Source of the DNA: Aggregatilineales bacterium
Lineage (GTDB): Bacteria > Chloroflexota > Anaerolineae > Aggregatilineales > Phototrophicaceae
Direction of reading: 5' to 3'
NCBI GenBank assembly: GCA_030834905.1
Contig: JAUQWZ010000028.1
Span: 186,001 to 250,000 of the forward strand
DNA: 64,000 nucleotides
Part shown: positions 16,868-28,209 of the stretch, piece by piece
Position numbering within the stretch: the stretch's first letter is position 1
How the letters are laid out: every line of letters begins with the position of its first letter
Position numbers and translations under genes: made by a program
Notes under the pieces: generated by a model
The model's input: the letters and a program-made list of their open reading frames with translations, nothing else
What the model was told of the DNA's origin: nothing
Databases searched by the model: none

Positions 16868-17899
16868 TTACTCGTTGAACAACTCGCCCACGCTCATGCC
16901 CTTGTGCGAGCGCTTGATGACGGCAGCCAGCAGCGGCGCGACCGAGAGGACGGTCATATTCGGCAGCATCTTCTCGTCAGGGATCGGCAGCGTGTTGGTG
17001 GTGATGATCTCGTTCAGGTTCAGCGCCGCCAGTCGTTCCGAGGCGCTGCGTCCGTCGGCATCGGGAGAGAGAAAAGCGTGCGTAAAGACCAGATAGATGT
17101 CGCGCGCGCCTTCCTGCCGCACGAGGTTGACCGCGCTTTCCACCGAGCCGCCGGTCAGCACTTCATCGTCCACCAGCAGCACATTTTTATCGCGCACCTC
17201 GCCGATCAGCGACAGCGCTTCGGTACGGCTGTCGTTGCTGGTGCGGCGTTTTTCCACAATCACCAACTGCGTGTTGAGCTTCTCCGCCCAGTCACGCCCC
17301 TTCTTGGCGAAGCCCAGGTCGGTCGCCACCACCACCAGATCATCGATATTCTTACGCGCTACGTAGTCGCTCAACAGGTGAAAGGCTTTGAGCGCGTCGC
17401 CCGGAATATTGAAGAATCCCTGTATCTGCCCGGCATGAAGATCAATCGTGATATAGCGGTCAGCGCCGGTGGTTTCGAGGATGTTCGTCAGCATCCGGGC
17501 GGCAATGCCGACGCGCGGCTGATCTTTTTTGTCGGAACGCGCGTATGCCAGATACGGAATGACGACGTTGATACGCGCCGCCGAATCGCGCTTGAGCGTG
17601 TCAATCATCACCAGCAGTTCCCAGATATTTTCGTGAACTGGCGATCCCATCGTCTGCACCACGTACACGTCCTGCCCGCGCACGCTTTCTTCCAGCCGGA
17701 TAAAGATATTTTCGTTCGGGAAAACAACCTTCTTGTACCGACCCGGTCGGACACCAAGCGCCGTTGCCAGCTCCTCTTCCATGTACTTGGAAGCCGAACT
17801 GCAAAAGAGCATGATGCGCCCCATCGGGCTGGTCGGCGCGTCGTCAATCTCCGGTTTCGGAACATACGTCGTTCCTGGAATACGATTGTCCAACTTCAA
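16868..17899 (-). CDS. prs: ribose-phosphate pyrophosphokinase
   Basis: Makes PRPP from ribose 5-phosphate and ATP for nucleotide, His and Trp synthesis. 343 residues with the family blocks FPNENIFIRLEESVRGQDVYVVQ (written here only as landmarks FPNEN and RGQDVYVVQ), PYLAYARSDKK, DLHAGQIQGFF and the PRPP loop LLVDDEVLTGGS. The loop reads DDEVLTGGS instead of the usual DDIIDTGGT. The N-terminus extends about 25 residues beyond E. coli Prs. No ATG fits: TTG 17899 or TTG 17893, the latter better spaced from AAGGGG, are the candidates; ATG 17824 has no ribosome site. Confidence 0.92.
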   Translation of the reverse strand: MKLDNRIPGTTYVPKPEIDDAPTSPMGRIMLFCSSASKYMEEELATALGVRPGRYKKVVFPNENIFIRLEESVRGQDVYVVQTMGSPVHENIWELLVMIDTLKRDSAARINVVIPYLAYARSDKKDQPRVGIAARMLTNILETTGADRYITIDLHAGQIQGFFNIPGDALKAFHLLSDYVARKNIDDLVVVATDLGFAKKGRDWAEKLNTQLVIVEKRRTSNDSRTEALSLIGEVRDKNVLLVDDEVLTGGSVESAVNLVRQEGARDIYLVFTHAFLSPDADGRSASERLAALNLNEIITTNTLPIPDEKMLPNMTVLSVAPLLAAVIKRSHKGMSVGELFNE

Positions 17900-17976
17900 C
17901 CCCTTAAAATTTCTCTGTGCTGTCGCTTTTCAGGTGCCCGTCGCCGGGCTTCACAAGCTGTATTCCCGTCCTGCTT

Positions 17977-18990
17977 TTATATCCCATCCTCCGCCTGAGC
18001 GATCAATTCGTCCACCGCCCCCTGGGGATCGAGCGTTCGCGCCTGCACCCGTTCGATCACCGCCTGCACGCTGTCGGCAGGCAGGCGCTCCAGCAGGCGG
18101 CGCAGCAGGCTTTCCCGCAGCCGATCCTCAAGCTCGATCTCGATATGCTGGCGCTCCATGCTGTCCAGCGATTCGGCTGCTTCCAGATGGCGTCGGTGCT
18201 GGTCTACGGCGGCTGCCAGTTCGTCAATGCCCTTGTTTTCCGAAGCGACGGTCTGCACAATCGGCGGCAGCCAGAGAGGGGCGTCGTGTCCGTTGGTCGC
18301 GGGGACTTCCAGCCGCTGCCCGTGATGGCTGATCAGCCGCCGCGCTGTGGGGTGACCCAGTTCCAGCATGGTTCGCAGCGCCCGCACCGTATTGGTCACG
18401 CCCGGTCGGTCGGCTTTGTTGACCACCAGCACGTCGGCAATTTCGAGGATGCCGGCTTTGATCGCCTGCACCTCGTCGCCCAACCCCGGCGCTTCAACCA
18501 CGACTGTCGTGTGGGCAGTGCGGACAATCGCCACTTCGTTTTGCCCCGCGCCGACGGTTTCCACCAGAATGATGTCGTAGCCGCCCGCGTCCAGCACGCG
18601 GACGGCGTCTCGCGTCGCCCGCGCCAGCCCGCCCAGGCTGCCGCGCGTCGCCATGCTGCGGATGAAGATGCCCGGATCGCCCGATAGATCGCGCATTCGG
18701 ATGCGGTCACCAAGAATTGCCCCGCCCGTAAACGGGCTGGTCGGATCGACGGCGATGATGCCAACCGTCTTGTCCTGGGCGCGGTAAGCTTTCGCCAGCG
18801 CGTTCACCAGCGTGCTTTTGCCCGTCCCCGGAGCGCCAGTAATGCCGATCACCCAGGCGCGTCCGGTATGGGGAAACAAAGCGGCGAGGGCTTGATCCAC
18901 ACCCTCGCGCTCGTTTTCAACTGCTGTCAGCAACTGCGCCAGCGCGCGACGGCTGCCGTTCAACATCGCCTGCGCCAGTTCCTGGGTCAT
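17977..18990 (-). CDS. meaB: MeaB/ArgK-type G-protein chaperone of B12 mutase
   Basis: GTPase that loads and protects adenosylcobalamin in methylmalonyl-CoA mutase and its relatives. 337 residues with Walker [34 protein letters not shown] (switch/Walker B region) and VVNKADRPG (NKxD). A dimerisation arm is predicted at the C-terminus ([18 protein letters not shown]). Its ATG overlaps the B12-binding subunit stop by 4 bases, so the two are translated together. Confidence 0.93.
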   Translation of the reverse strand: MTQELAQAMLNGSRRALAQLLTAVENEREGVDQALAALFPHTGRAWVIGITGAPGTGKSTLVNALAKAYRAQDKTVGIIAVDPTSPFTGGAILGDRIRMRDLSGDPGIFIRSMATRGSLGGLARATRDAVRVLDAGGYDIILVETVGAGQNEVAIVRTAHTTVVVEAPGLGDEVQAIKAGILEIADVLVVNKADRPGVTNTVRALRTMLELGHPTARRLISHHGQRLEVPATNGHDAPLWLPPIVQTVASENKGIDELAAAVDQHRRHLEAAESLDSMERQHIEIELEDRLRESLLRRLLERLPADSVQAVIERVQARTLDPQGAVDELIAQAEDGI

Positions 18991-19388
18991 GTGCCCTGCG
19001 CTTCCATCAATTCCCGAATGAAGGTCGCGATGTCTTCGGTATTGGCACCGGGTCCAAAAATTCCCTGCACGCCAAGCGCGGACAGCTTCGCTTTGTCCTC
19101 GTCCGGGATAATCCCGCCGACGATCAGAAACACGTCCTTCAAACCGTGTTCGTTCATCACTTCGCGGATGCGCGGCACCAGCGCCATGTGCGCGCCGCTG
19201 AGGATGCTCAAACCGACCACGTCCACGTCTTCCTGCAGCGCGGCTTCGGCGATCATCTCCGGCGTCTGGCGCAAGCCGGTATAGATGACCTCCATACCAG
19301 CGTCACGCAGCGCCCGCGCGATCACTTTCGCGCCCCGGTCGTGTCCGTCCAATCCGGGTTTGGCGATCAATACCCGTATTGCCCCCAT
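18987..19388 (-). CDS. cobalamin-binding subunit of acyl-CoA mutase
   Basis: 133 residues starting [26 protein letters not shown] is the DxHxxG motif whose His coordinates cobalt, followed by LSILSGAH and VGGIIPDED, the B12-fold hallmarks. It equals the C-terminal domain of methylmalonyl-CoA mutase as a free small subunit. The catalytic large subunit is not in the window. ATG 19388 has a GGAG site and lies downstream of a good promoter at 19441-19469, so the longer frame to 19469 is rejected. Operon with meaB. Confidence 0.9.
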   Translation of the reverse strand: MGAIRVLIAKPGLDGHDRGAKVIARALRDAGMEVIYTGLRQTPEMIAEAALQEDVDVVGLSILSGAHMALVPRIREVMNEHGLKDVFLIVGGIIPDEDKAKLSALGVQGIFGPGANTEDIATFIRELMEAQGT

Positions 19389-19440
19389 TGCCAAGCTCCA
19401 ACTCGGTCTTGTTCGACCGTGTCCATCAGAATTACTGCTT

Positions 19441-19469
19441 ATTATAACAACAGCCAGAAGCGATCCCAA
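19441..19469 (-). promoter_or_regulatory. sigma-70-like promoter of B12 subunit-meaB
   Basis: On the minus strand a perfect TATAAT (19441-19446) is spaced 17 bases from TTGGGA (19464-19469). It lies 52 bases upstream of the chosen ATG, and overlaps the start that a longest-frame call would use, which supports the shorter protein. Confidence 0.6.
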
Positions 19470-19624
19470 GAGGTACAGCGAATGTCTTAAATCACATAAA
19501 GAAGCGCTTGATGGTACAATTTCAGGATAAGCGGACAGTCGAACGGAGTACGGCTTTTCGCTGTGGATTTTTTGCTGTCAATAGTGCTGCTTTTCTCTTT
19601 CGGCTGATGTTCATTGGGCGACCT

Positions 19625-22600
19625 ATGTCTGCAACCCCTGATGCTAGACCCCTGAACGCGCGCACGTCCGGTGATGGCAGCAGCGCGCCAGCGCTTTTCG
19701 CCACCCACCGTATCGGTTTCGCGCTGGCGCTGCTGGCGGGCGCGGCGGCTGTACTGGTCGCCGTCGCCTACCTGTCATTCGCCTTTGAATGGCGCGGTCA
19801 TACTTTTTTTGGCGCTCTGCTCAACCGCAGCCTGATGGTCGATGGCAGCCGGAGCGTGACCGCCACCCAGTGGTCGGGGCTGGAGGCGGGGCTGCGGCGT
19901 GGCGACTGGATCATCGCCATCAACGGGCAGCCGCTGGCGGAAACCGACGCCGATTTCGAGACGGCGCGCGCCCGTTTTAAGCAGCAGATGTCAGCGCTGG
20001 CAGAGGACGACCCGATCACCGTCACCTTCGCCCGCCCCAACGCCGACGGCACGCTGTCCGCCAGCGACATCAGCTATACGCTCGGTCAGTTTTCCGAACG
20101 CAATTTCCTCGCCTTTTTCGCCGCGCCCTATCTATCCGGCGTTGTCGTGCTGGTGATGGGATTGGGTTTGCTGGCGCTGCGTCCCAATCAGGCAGTCGCC
20201 CGGCAGGTCGCCGTGACGCTGCTGATGCTGTCCATCTTCATGACGGGCTTGTTCGACGTGAACACCACGCACCGGCTGATCCCGCTGTGGATTGCCGCCA
20301 CCATGCTGCTGTCCGGTCTGCTGCTGTCTCTGTCGCTCGTCTTTCCGGTGAAAACGTCGCTTGTCTACCGCCAGCCGGTCATTCAGTATGTGCCGCTGGC
20401 GCTCAGCCTGCTGGCTGCCGCCGGGGTGATCTACGTCCTGTCGTCCAGCACCAACCCCGAAGCCGGGTCATCGCTGCCGACCCTGACGGCGGGAGTCGCC
20501 CTGCTGGCGCTGGTCGCCTTCAGCGTGGTGCTGTGGTGGCGCAGGCGCGCCATCGTGTCCCCCGGCGTCCGCGATCAGGTCAACACCGTTCTCATCGGCG
20601 TGACAGTTGCCTGTGTGGTGGCGGTCATCTGGCTCATCAACCTGGTCGCCCGCAGCCTTATGGGCGCGGAGCCGCTGCCGCTGAATATTTCCGGGGCAAT
20701 GCCTTTTGTGGTCGCGCCCGCGTTCAGCCTGGCGTATGCTGTACTCCAGTATCGTTCGTTCGACACCGACCGGGTGATCAGCCGCGCCATTACCTACCTC
20801 ATCATGCTGTCGGGTCTGATCGTCGGCTATTTCCTGCTCGTCTTCAGCGCCAGCCTCATCACCCGCGACGCGGTGCGCGCCAACGATCCGATCCTGATCG
20901 CGCTGGTCATCTTTATGATGGCGCTGCTGTTTACGCCCGTCCGAACACGCATTCAGGAGCGAATTGACCGGCTGTATTTCCGCACCCGCGTCAACTACCA
21001 GAATCAGGTCGAGGCGTTCGCTCAGGCGGTAACGTCGGCGGAAGATTTCGACACCATTCTCCACAGCTACCGCCAGCTACTGCGCGATACCCTTCAGCCG
21101 GAACAGGTCTTTGTCTTCCTGCCCAGCTACCAGACCGGCGAGTATGCCGCCTATGCCGACGAGAAAAGCAGCGCCGCCACCGACGTGCGCTTTGCCCCGA
21201 CCAGCCCATTGATTCAAGCCCTGAACGCCAGCGAGCCGCTGATCTATCTGGAACCGGGGCAGCCCTGGAATCCCGAACTGATTGCCGAGCGCTCGCGGCT
21301 GATGATCCTGCGGGCGCTGGTGATCGCCGGTTTTCGCGGCTCTCGCCAGCTAAACGGATTCGCCGTCATCGCGCCCCCGCGCTCGAACAACGGGCGCTAC
21401 ACCTATGAGGAACTGCGCTTCGCCCAGAACCTGACCGCGCAGATCAGCGTCGCCGTCGAACGCGCTCAGGTGGTCGATTCGCTGGAACGGCGCGTGCGCG
21501 AATTGGACGTGCTCAGTCAGGTCAGCCAGGCGGTCAATTTCACCGTCGAATTTGACGACCTGCTCGAACTGATCAGCACTCAGGTGGACAAGCTCATCAA
21601 TGCCAGCCACCTCTACATCGTCATGCGCGATGCCGCCACGCCCAACGAGTTGTATTACGCCTTCTTCATCGAGAACGACGAGCGCTACACCGAAAACGAG
21701 AAACGCCGCTGGGCGCTCGGCAATGACCTGTACAGCGAAGTGATTCGCAGCGGGCAGGCGATCCGGCTGACTAATTACACCCAGGCGATGGCGGAGCGCG
21801 GCGCGAAGCTCCGGCTCGAAGACCCCGAACTTCGCGGCTGGATGGGCGTGCCGATGATCGCCGGAACGCAGGTGCTGGGCATGATGGCGGCTGGCACTGT
21901 TCAGCCGGGCAGAACCTACACTGAAGACCAGCTCAAAATCTTCAACGATGTCGGCACGCTGGCAGCCACGTCCATTGACAAGGCGCGGCTGTTCGACGAG
22001 ACAAACGCCCGCGCGCGCCAGCTTTCGGCGCTCAACGACATCAGCCGCCAGTTAGTCGCCGCCGAGTTCAACGTCGAAGCGCTGCTCAACCTGATCACCC
22101 GCAACGCCGCCGAAATCCTCGAAGCCGAAGCCGGATCGCTGCTGCTGACCACTGACGATGGCGCGGGCGATCTTGAATTCCGGGTCGTCATCGGCGGATC
22201 GGGCGAGGAACTTATCGGACGCCGCCTGCCTGCCGGGCGCGGGCTGGTAGGTGAAGTCGCCTCTACCGGGCAGATCGTCATCGTCAACGACGTGGCGAAC
22301 GACCCCCGCTGGGCGGGCGAGCTTTCCAAAGGCAGCTTCCGCACTACCAGCGTCATCGCCGTCCCGCTGATCACGCAGGATCGGGTGATCGGCGTGCTGG
22401 AACTAATCAACAAGAAGAACAACGGCATCTTCTCGAACGATGAAGCCGAACTGCTGACGACCTTCGCCGGACAAGCCGCCGTCGCCATCGAGAACGCCCG
22501 CCTGTTCCAACTGACCGACCTGCAATTGAGCCAGCGCGTGAACGAGCTTGAGACGCTGGAACGAATCGACGTTGAACTGAATCGCTCGCTCGACCTGACC

Positions 22601-23785
22601 AACGTGGCTCAGATTACCGTCACCTGGGCGATAGAGAACAGCGGCGCAACCGCCGGTCTGCTCGGCGTCGTTTTTGGCGATCCGCCCAGGCTGGACATCG
22701 TCTATCAGCAGGGCTACGACGCTGCCGACGCGCCCGACAGCGCCGAAGGCAGCCTGTGGCCCCTGGATCGGGGCATCGTCCACCGGGTGATGCGCACCAA
22801 ACAGACGGAATTAGTGCCCGACGTGACCATTGACCCGAACTACGTCCCCAGCCTGCGGAATGGCAAGAGCCAGATCACCATCCCGATGCTTTCCGGCGGC
22901 GCGATCAACGCCCTGCTGGTGCTGGAGACGAACCAGGAACCGCGCCTGCGCCTCGCCGATATGCCGTTCCTGCAGCGCCTCGCCGAACACGCCAGCATCG
23001 CTATCGCCAACGCCCAGCTTTACACCGAGCTTGACCGCGCCAACCAGAGCAAGAGCGAGTTTGTGTCGTTCGTGGCGCACGAACTCAAGAACCCTCTCAC
23101 GTCGATTCAAGGCTACTCCGACGTGCTGATCGGCGGCGCGGTGGGCGGCTTAAGCGACCAGCAGAAGACCTTCCTGGGCACCATCCGCTTCAATGCCGAG
23201 CGCATGAACACGCTGGTCAGTGACCTCAACGACGTGACCAAGCTGCAAACCAACAACCTGCGGCTTGATCCCACGCCGATGAGCTTCCTCACCGCCGTCA
23301 CCGAGACGATTCGCCCGCTGCAAAAGCAGATGGACGACAAGGGGCAGCAGCTAATCCTCGATATTCCCGCCGATCTGCCGCCGATTAACGCCGATCTCAA
23401 CCGGCTGATTCAGGTGCTGACCAACCTCGTCAGCAACGCCCACAAGTACAGCCCGTCAGGCGGCGCGATCACCATCAGCGCCCGCCCTGACACGGCACCG
23501 CGCAGCGCCAAAGGGCAGATGCTGCCGACCGCGCTGGTGGCAACGGTGCGCGATACCGGCATCGGCATGAGCGAGGAAGACCTGGCGCGGCTGTTTACGC
23601 CCTACTTCCGCAGCGATAACCCGGAAGCCCGCGAACAGCCCGGCACCGGGCTTGGCTTAACCATCAGCCGCGGCATCATCGAGGGACACGGCGGCACGAT
23701 CCGGGTGGAGAGCCAGCTTGGCAGCGGTACGGCGTTCCATTTCACCCTGCCGCTGGCAGGTCAAACCGAACACAGCGGCGATTAG
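19625..23785 (+). CDS. PDZ-7TM-4xGAF sensor histidine kinase
   Basis: About 1386 residues from ATG 19625; the frame opens at 19508, but a TACAAT box at 19515-19520 makes the later start likely. Order: one TM helix (about 30-50), a PDZ-like periplasmic domain with GLEAGLRRGDWIIAINGQPL (about 83-102), seven or so TM helices (about 165-430), four GAF-type domains (about 470-620, 635-795, 800-960, 975-1135), HisKA with phospho-acceptor His1152 in FVAHELKNPLTS, and HATPase with NLVSNAHKYSP, DTGIGMSEED and GTGLGLTISRG. No response regulator is adjacent, so its partner is unlinked. The stop overlaps the converging gene by 4 bases. Signal unknown. Confidence 0.93.
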   Translation: MSATPDARPLNARTSGDGSSAPALFATHRIGFALALLAGAAAVLVAVAYLSFAFEWRGHTFFGALLNRSLMVDGSRSVTATQWSGLEAGLRRGDWIIAINGQPLAETDADFETARARFKQQMSALAEDDPITVTFARPNADGTLSASDISYTLGQFSERNFLAFFAAPYLSGVVVLVMGLGLLALRPNQAVARQVAVTLLMLSIFMTGLFDVNTTHRLIPLWIAATMLLSGLLLSLSLVFPVKTSLVYRQPVIQYVPLALSLLAAAGVIYVLSSSTNPEAGSSLPTLTAGVALLALVAFSVVLWWRRRAIVSPGVRDQVNTVLIGVTVACVVAVIWLINLVARSLMGAEPLPLNISGAMPFVVAPAFSLAYAVLQYRSFDTDRVISRAITYLIMLSGLIVGYFLLVFSASLITRDAVRANDPILIALVIFMMALLFTPVRTRIQERIDRLYFRTRVNYQNQVEAFAQAVTSAEDFDTILHSYRQLLRDTLQPEQVFVFLPSYQTGEYAAYADEKSSAATDVRFAPTSPLIQALNASEPLIYLEPGQPWNPELIAERSRLMILRALVIAGFRGSRQLNGFAVIAPPRSNNGRYTYEELRFAQNLTAQISVAVERAQVVDSLERRVRELDVLSQVSQAVNFTVEFDDLLELISTQVDKLINASHLYIVMRDAATPNELYYAFFIENDERYTENEKRRWALGNDLYSEVIRSGQAIRLTNYTQAMAERGAKLRLEDPELRGWMGVPMIAGTQVLGMMAAGTVQPGRTYTEDQLKIFNDVGTLAATSIDKARLFDETNARARQLSALNDISRQLVAAEFNVEALLNLITRNAAEILEAEAGSLLLTTDDGAGDLEFRVVIGGSGEELIGRRLPAGRGLVGEVASTGQIVIVNDVANDPRWAGELSKGSFRTTSVIAVPLITQDRVIGVLELINKKNNGIFSNDEAELLTTFAGQAAVAIENARLFQLTDLQLSQRVNELETLERIDVELNRSLDLTNVAQITVTWAIENSGATAGLLGVVFGDPPRLDIVYQQGYDAADAPDSAEGSLWPLDRGIVHRVMRTKQTELVPDVTIDPNYVPSLRNGKSQITIPMLSGGAINALLVLETNQEPRLRLADMPFLQRLAEHASIAIANAQLYTELDRANQSKSEFVSFVAHELKNPLTSIQGYSDVLIGGAVGGLSDQQKTFLGTIRFNAERMNTLVSDLNDVTKLQTNNLRLDPTPMSFLTAVTETIRPLQKQMDDKGQQLILDIPADLPPINADLNRLIQVLTNLVSNAHKYSPSGGAITISARPDTAPRSAKGQMLPTALVATVRDTGIGMSEEDLARLFTPYFRSDNPEAREQPGTGLGLTISRGIIEGHGGTIRVESQLGSGTAFHFTLPLAGQTEHSGD

Positions 23786-24384
23786 CTCGGATCGGGCGTG
23801 ACCGCTGCGATCCATTCTGTGTCCGGCACCTGATAGACAATGTATGCCTGATCAAATGTAAGCTGCCAGAGGCGTTCGTCCGGCTCGGCGGCGGCGCTGT
23901 TTTGCAGTTCCTCGTCTCCGAGGAAGATGTGCTCGTGCTCGCCATCCGACCGCAGCGTAAGCTGTCCGGCGCGGGCGATCACCCTGCCCTGTTCGACGGC
24001 AGCAAGCGGGCGGGCATAGGCGCGGGACATCCGGCGGCGCAGCCAGCCATCGAAACCGTCATGCGCCATCGCCCGGCTGATGAGCCAGTGAGCGATCACC
24101 TGCCAGCCTTTGGCGATGGCGACCAGCACCACCAGCGCCAGCGGAATGAGAAGGCACGTCCAGGGACCGATCTGGCTGCTCAACGGCACGACGATGGTCA
24201 GATAGGCGATAATCATCAGCCCGACAGCCGGAATCATGGTCAGCGCGGCGGCGGCGTTGGCTGCCCCATCCCGCACCGCGCGGCGCATCGCGTCCTGCTG
24301 TCGGGCGGAGAGCCGCCCGGCGCGGTTGCTGATCAGGTCGTCGTCAGTGAAATCGAACAGGCGCTGCATCGCTTCCAGCGTCAT
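23782..24384 (-). CDS. membrane protein of unknown function
   Basis: 200 residues from ATG 24384 (MTLEAMQRLFDFTDDDL). Residues 1-40 are soluble and charged (LISNRAGRLSARQQDAMRRA), then two TM helices (about 47-68 MIPAVGLMIIAYLTIVV and 75-96 CLLIPLALVVLVAIAKGW), then a beta-rich soluble tail with GQLTLRSDGEHEHIFLGDEE. No family recognised. The longer frame to 24603 crosses an AT-rich promoter-like zone and is rejected. Converges on the histidine kinase with overlapping stops. Confidence 0.7.
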   Translation of the reverse strand: MTLEAMQRLFDFTDDDLISNRAGRLSARQQDAMRRAVRDGAANAAAALTMIPAVGLMIIAYLTIVVPLSSQIGPWTCLLIPLALVVLVAIAKGWQVIAHWLISRAMAHDGFDGWLRRRMSRAYARPLAAVEQGRVIARAGQLTLRSDGEHEHIFLGDEELQNSAAAEPDERLWQLTFDQAYIVYQVPDTEWIAAVTPDPS

Positions 24385-24564
24385 CGACCATCCATTTGGC
24401 ACATCGAATCGATATATAGTTAACCCAACTTCATTATAACTTCGCCAACGCAACAGCCGAACAAAGGATGTTTTATGAGGAGTGGTGGATATTGAGGATA
24501 TATTCCCCAGGGACACAGCACGCTTGCGCCCCTGCATGACCGCGATTTTAACTAAACACTGCTT

Positions 24565-25893
<1,329 letters not shown>

Positions 25894-25912
25894 AAGGGGA
25901 ACGGCGGAAGGC

Positions 25913-25938
25913 GGACACGACATTGTCGTGTCCCTACG
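25913..25938. repeat. solo arm of GTAGGGAC element (family A, copy 1)
   Basis: GGACACGACATTGTCGTGTC followed by CCTACG: one palindromic arm of family A without its partner, identical in wording to the right arm at 37102-37126. It lies between the O-antigen-ligase-like gene and a methyltransferase gene. Confidence 0.8.
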
Positions 25939-26047
25939 TCGTCCTGAGGAATAAGGGCGAAAGTCGGCGCTAAGCGGGTGGTCGAAATACGCCGGACAAA
26001 ATCGTTCGGTCAATAATGCCAAATGAGAGTGAAATCTTTGCGTTTCC

Positions 26048-26080
26048 TCAGTACTTGGTACTCAGCACTTTCAATTTCTG
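26048..26080. repeat. GTACTCAGCAC repeat (family C, copy 2)
   Basis: CTCAGTACTTGGTACTCAGC followed by ACTTTCAATTTCTGG, the complement of the opening of the block at 16774-16866. Like that copy, it ends immediately beside the stop of a minus-strand gene. Confidence 0.55.
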
Positions 26081-26082
26081 GC

Positions 26083-26862
26083 TTAGTTCGGCTTGCGCCC
26101 TGCCATGATGATGTACACGTGATCGAAGCTGGCGTCGGGTCTCCCAGCGCAGCGGATATTCAACCAGTCTTTCACCGCGCCGGGTGCCTGCGCCAGCATC
26201 ACCTGTAAGCGCTCGATCACGTAGTCGCTGCTGCCCTGATGTCCCGCCCATTCCAGCAGGCTGGCGCTGCGGCGGTGATGCTCGGCAGTCTCAACCGTCA
26301 ATCCCGCGTCGAGAAACATACCGTTCCATTCGTATTCGGCGTAACAGCGCCCGTGACTGGGGTCGCGCAGGCGTTCAAACGAGTCGATGTAGCGGGCGGC
26401 GCGATCATCTTCCGGCGTGGCTAAATCCTGCACCAGCAGCATTCCCCCCGGCTTAAGGGCGCGGGCGGCTTCAGTGACGAAGCGGTAGACATCCGGGAAG
26501 TGGTGCGGGGCGATGCGGCAGGTGATCAGGTCAAAGGTGCTGGGCGCGAAGGGCAGATTTTCCGCGTCCGCCGGGACGAAGGCGGCGTTGTCCGCGCCCT
26601 GCTGGGTGATAAAGCGCCGGGCGGTATCGAGCATGGCGGGCGCGTAATCGGTCACAATTATCCGGCGCACGCGCGGCGCAAATTTGAGCGCGGTATGCCC
26701 GCCGCCGGTGGCAACGTCCAGCGCCAGCCAGTCGGCACGCGGCGCGGCGATCTCCAGCAGGCGGTCTAGCTCGCTGCCTTTGGCGTGTCCGGTGCTGGTC
26801 ACGTAATTTTGGGCATACTGGCTGAAACGCTCGCGGCTGTGGGCTTTGGGGTCGGTGGACAT
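26083..26862 (-). CDS. class I SAM-dependent methyltransferase (UbiE-like)
   Basis: 259 residues. Motif I is LDVATGGGHTALKFA (about 46-60), followed by VTDYAP, VPADAENLPFAPSTFDLI and LKPGGMLLVQDL, the UbiE/COQ5-type order. ATG 26862 has GGAGAG upstream; the frame to 26952 has no site. Substrate unknown. Divergent from queG with a 137-base gap that must hold both promoters. Confidence 0.85.
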   Translation of the reverse strand: MSTDPKAHSRERFSQYAQNYVTSTGHAKGSELDRLLEIAAPRADWLALDVATGGGHTALKFAPRVRRIIVTDYAPAMLDTARRFITQQGADNAAFVPADAENLPFAPSTFDLITCRIAPHHFPDVYRFVTEAARALKPGGMLLVQDLATPEDDRAARYIDSFERLRDPSHGRCYAEYEWNGMFLDAGLTVETAEHHRRSASLLEWAGHQGSSDYVIERLQVMLAQAPGAVKDWLNIRCAGRPDASFDHVYIIMAGRKPN

Positions 26863-26999
26863 GAGTCGCTCTCCACATGCGTCAATAGGGATTACAATAC
26901 AATTGAATCGCCACGACGCCAAACGCGCAAAAAGCAGAAGTGACTGTCTCATTTATGGTTAGTCTATACACATTTCTGGAATTATCGTAAGCTGCTGAA

Positions 27000-28127
27000 A
27001 TGATTTTTCCCGTCGAACGTCTGAAAGCAAGAGCTGCTGAACTGGGCTTTAATCGTCTGGGCATCACGCCTGCTGAACCGTCGCCATATTTTGATGCCTA
27101 TCTGCGCTGGATTGATGCCGGGATGCACGGCGAGATGGGCTACATGGCGCGTCCTGACCGGCAGGCGCGGCGGCGCGATCTCAACGTGATTCTGCCCGGC
27201 GCGCGCTCGCTGGTGGTGGTGGCGCTGGACTATGGTGACGTGCTGCCCGCCGACGTGCTGAACGATCCATCGCGCGGGCGCATCGCCGCCTATGCCTGGG
27301 GACAGGACTATCATGACATTATGACGCCCCGGCTGGAGACGCTGGCAGCGTGGATGCAGTCCGAGGTCGGCGGGACGTTCCGCGCTTACGTCGATACCGG
27401 CGCGATCCTCGAACGCAGCCACGGGCAGGCGGCGGGGCTGGGCTTCACCGGCAAGAATACCATGCTGATTCACCCCCGTTTTGGCAGCAGGTTCTTCCTC
27501 GGTCTGCTGCTGACGGACATGGAATTTGACGAGTACGACTCGCCGACTCAACCTGCAACCATGTGCGGCACCTGCACCCGCTGCCTGACCGCCTGCCCGA
27601 CCAACGCCTTCCCCCGCCCGCACGTGCTGGACGCGCGCCGCTGCATCAGCTACCTGACGATTGAATACAAGGGCTGGATCGACCCCGTCCTGCGCCCGCT
27701 GATGGGCAATTGGGTGTTTGGCTGTGATGTCTGTCAGGACGTGTGCCCGTTCCAGCGATTCGCCCCCGGCGCGTCTGAAACGGCGCTGCTGCCGGTGGAC
27801 GTAGACCGCGCCGCCCCGCCGCTGCTCGATCTGCTGGCGCTGGACGAGGCTGACTTCCGGGCGCGGTTTGGCGGCTCGCCGCTGGCGCGTCTCAAGCGGG
27901 ATCGGCTGGTACGGAACGCCTGCATCGCGGCGGGCAATTGGGGCAGCGACGTGGTCGTGCCGCCGCTGCTGCGGCTGCTGGACGACGCCAGTCCGTTGGC
28001 GCGCGGTACCGCCGCCTGGGCATTCGGGCGCGCTGCCAGCGAAGAAGCCCGGTCAGTTCTGGCGGCGCGCATCGATTTTGAGCCGGATGCAGAAGCTAAA
28101 GCGGAATTTGCTCGAATTTTAGGATAA
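27000..28127 (+). CDS. queG: epoxyqueuosine reductase
   Basis: Last step of queuosine synthesis: reduces epoxyqueuosine in tRNA using B12 and two 4Fe-4S clusters. 375 residues with FDAYLRWIDAGMHGEMGYM, RSLVVVALDYG and DTGAILERS.GQ.AGLGF.GKN, then cluster motifs CGTCTRCLTACP and CDVCQDVCPF. The C-terminal 90 residues form HEAT-like repeats (LLRLLDDASPLARGTAAWAF). ATG 27000 gives the standard N-terminus (LKARAAELGFNRLGI). A TATACA box lies at 26965-26970. Confidence 0.95.
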   Translation: MIFPVERLKARAAELGFNRLGITPAEPSPYFDAYLRWIDAGMHGEMGYMARPDRQARRRDLNVILPGARSLVVVALDYGDVLPADVLNDPSRGRIAAYAWGQDYHDIMTPRLETLAAWMQSEVGGTFRAYVDTGAILERSHGQAAGLGFTGKNTMLIHPRFGSRFFLGLLLTDMEFDEYDSPTQPATMCGTCTRCLTACPTNAFPRPHVLDARRCISYLTIEYKGWIDPVLRPLMGNWVFGCDVCQDVCPFQRFAPGASETALLPVDVDRAAPPLLDLLALDEADFRARFGGSPLARLKRDRLVRNACIAAGNWGSDVVVPPLLRLLDDASPLARGTAAWAFGRAASEEARSVLAARIDFEPDAEAKAEFARILG

Positions 28128-28209
28128 GATTTTGTAGAGTCAGCGCGTCAAATCCTGAAGTAACGGCGCTGAGATCGTTATCGTTAGAGTTTAGCAGGAG
28201 CGTAATCAA

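Noticed and set aside
19508..19624. Upstream extension of the histidine kinase
   Set aside because: It overlaps a TACAAT promoter-like box and has no ribosome site; the N-terminal extension has no helix or domain.
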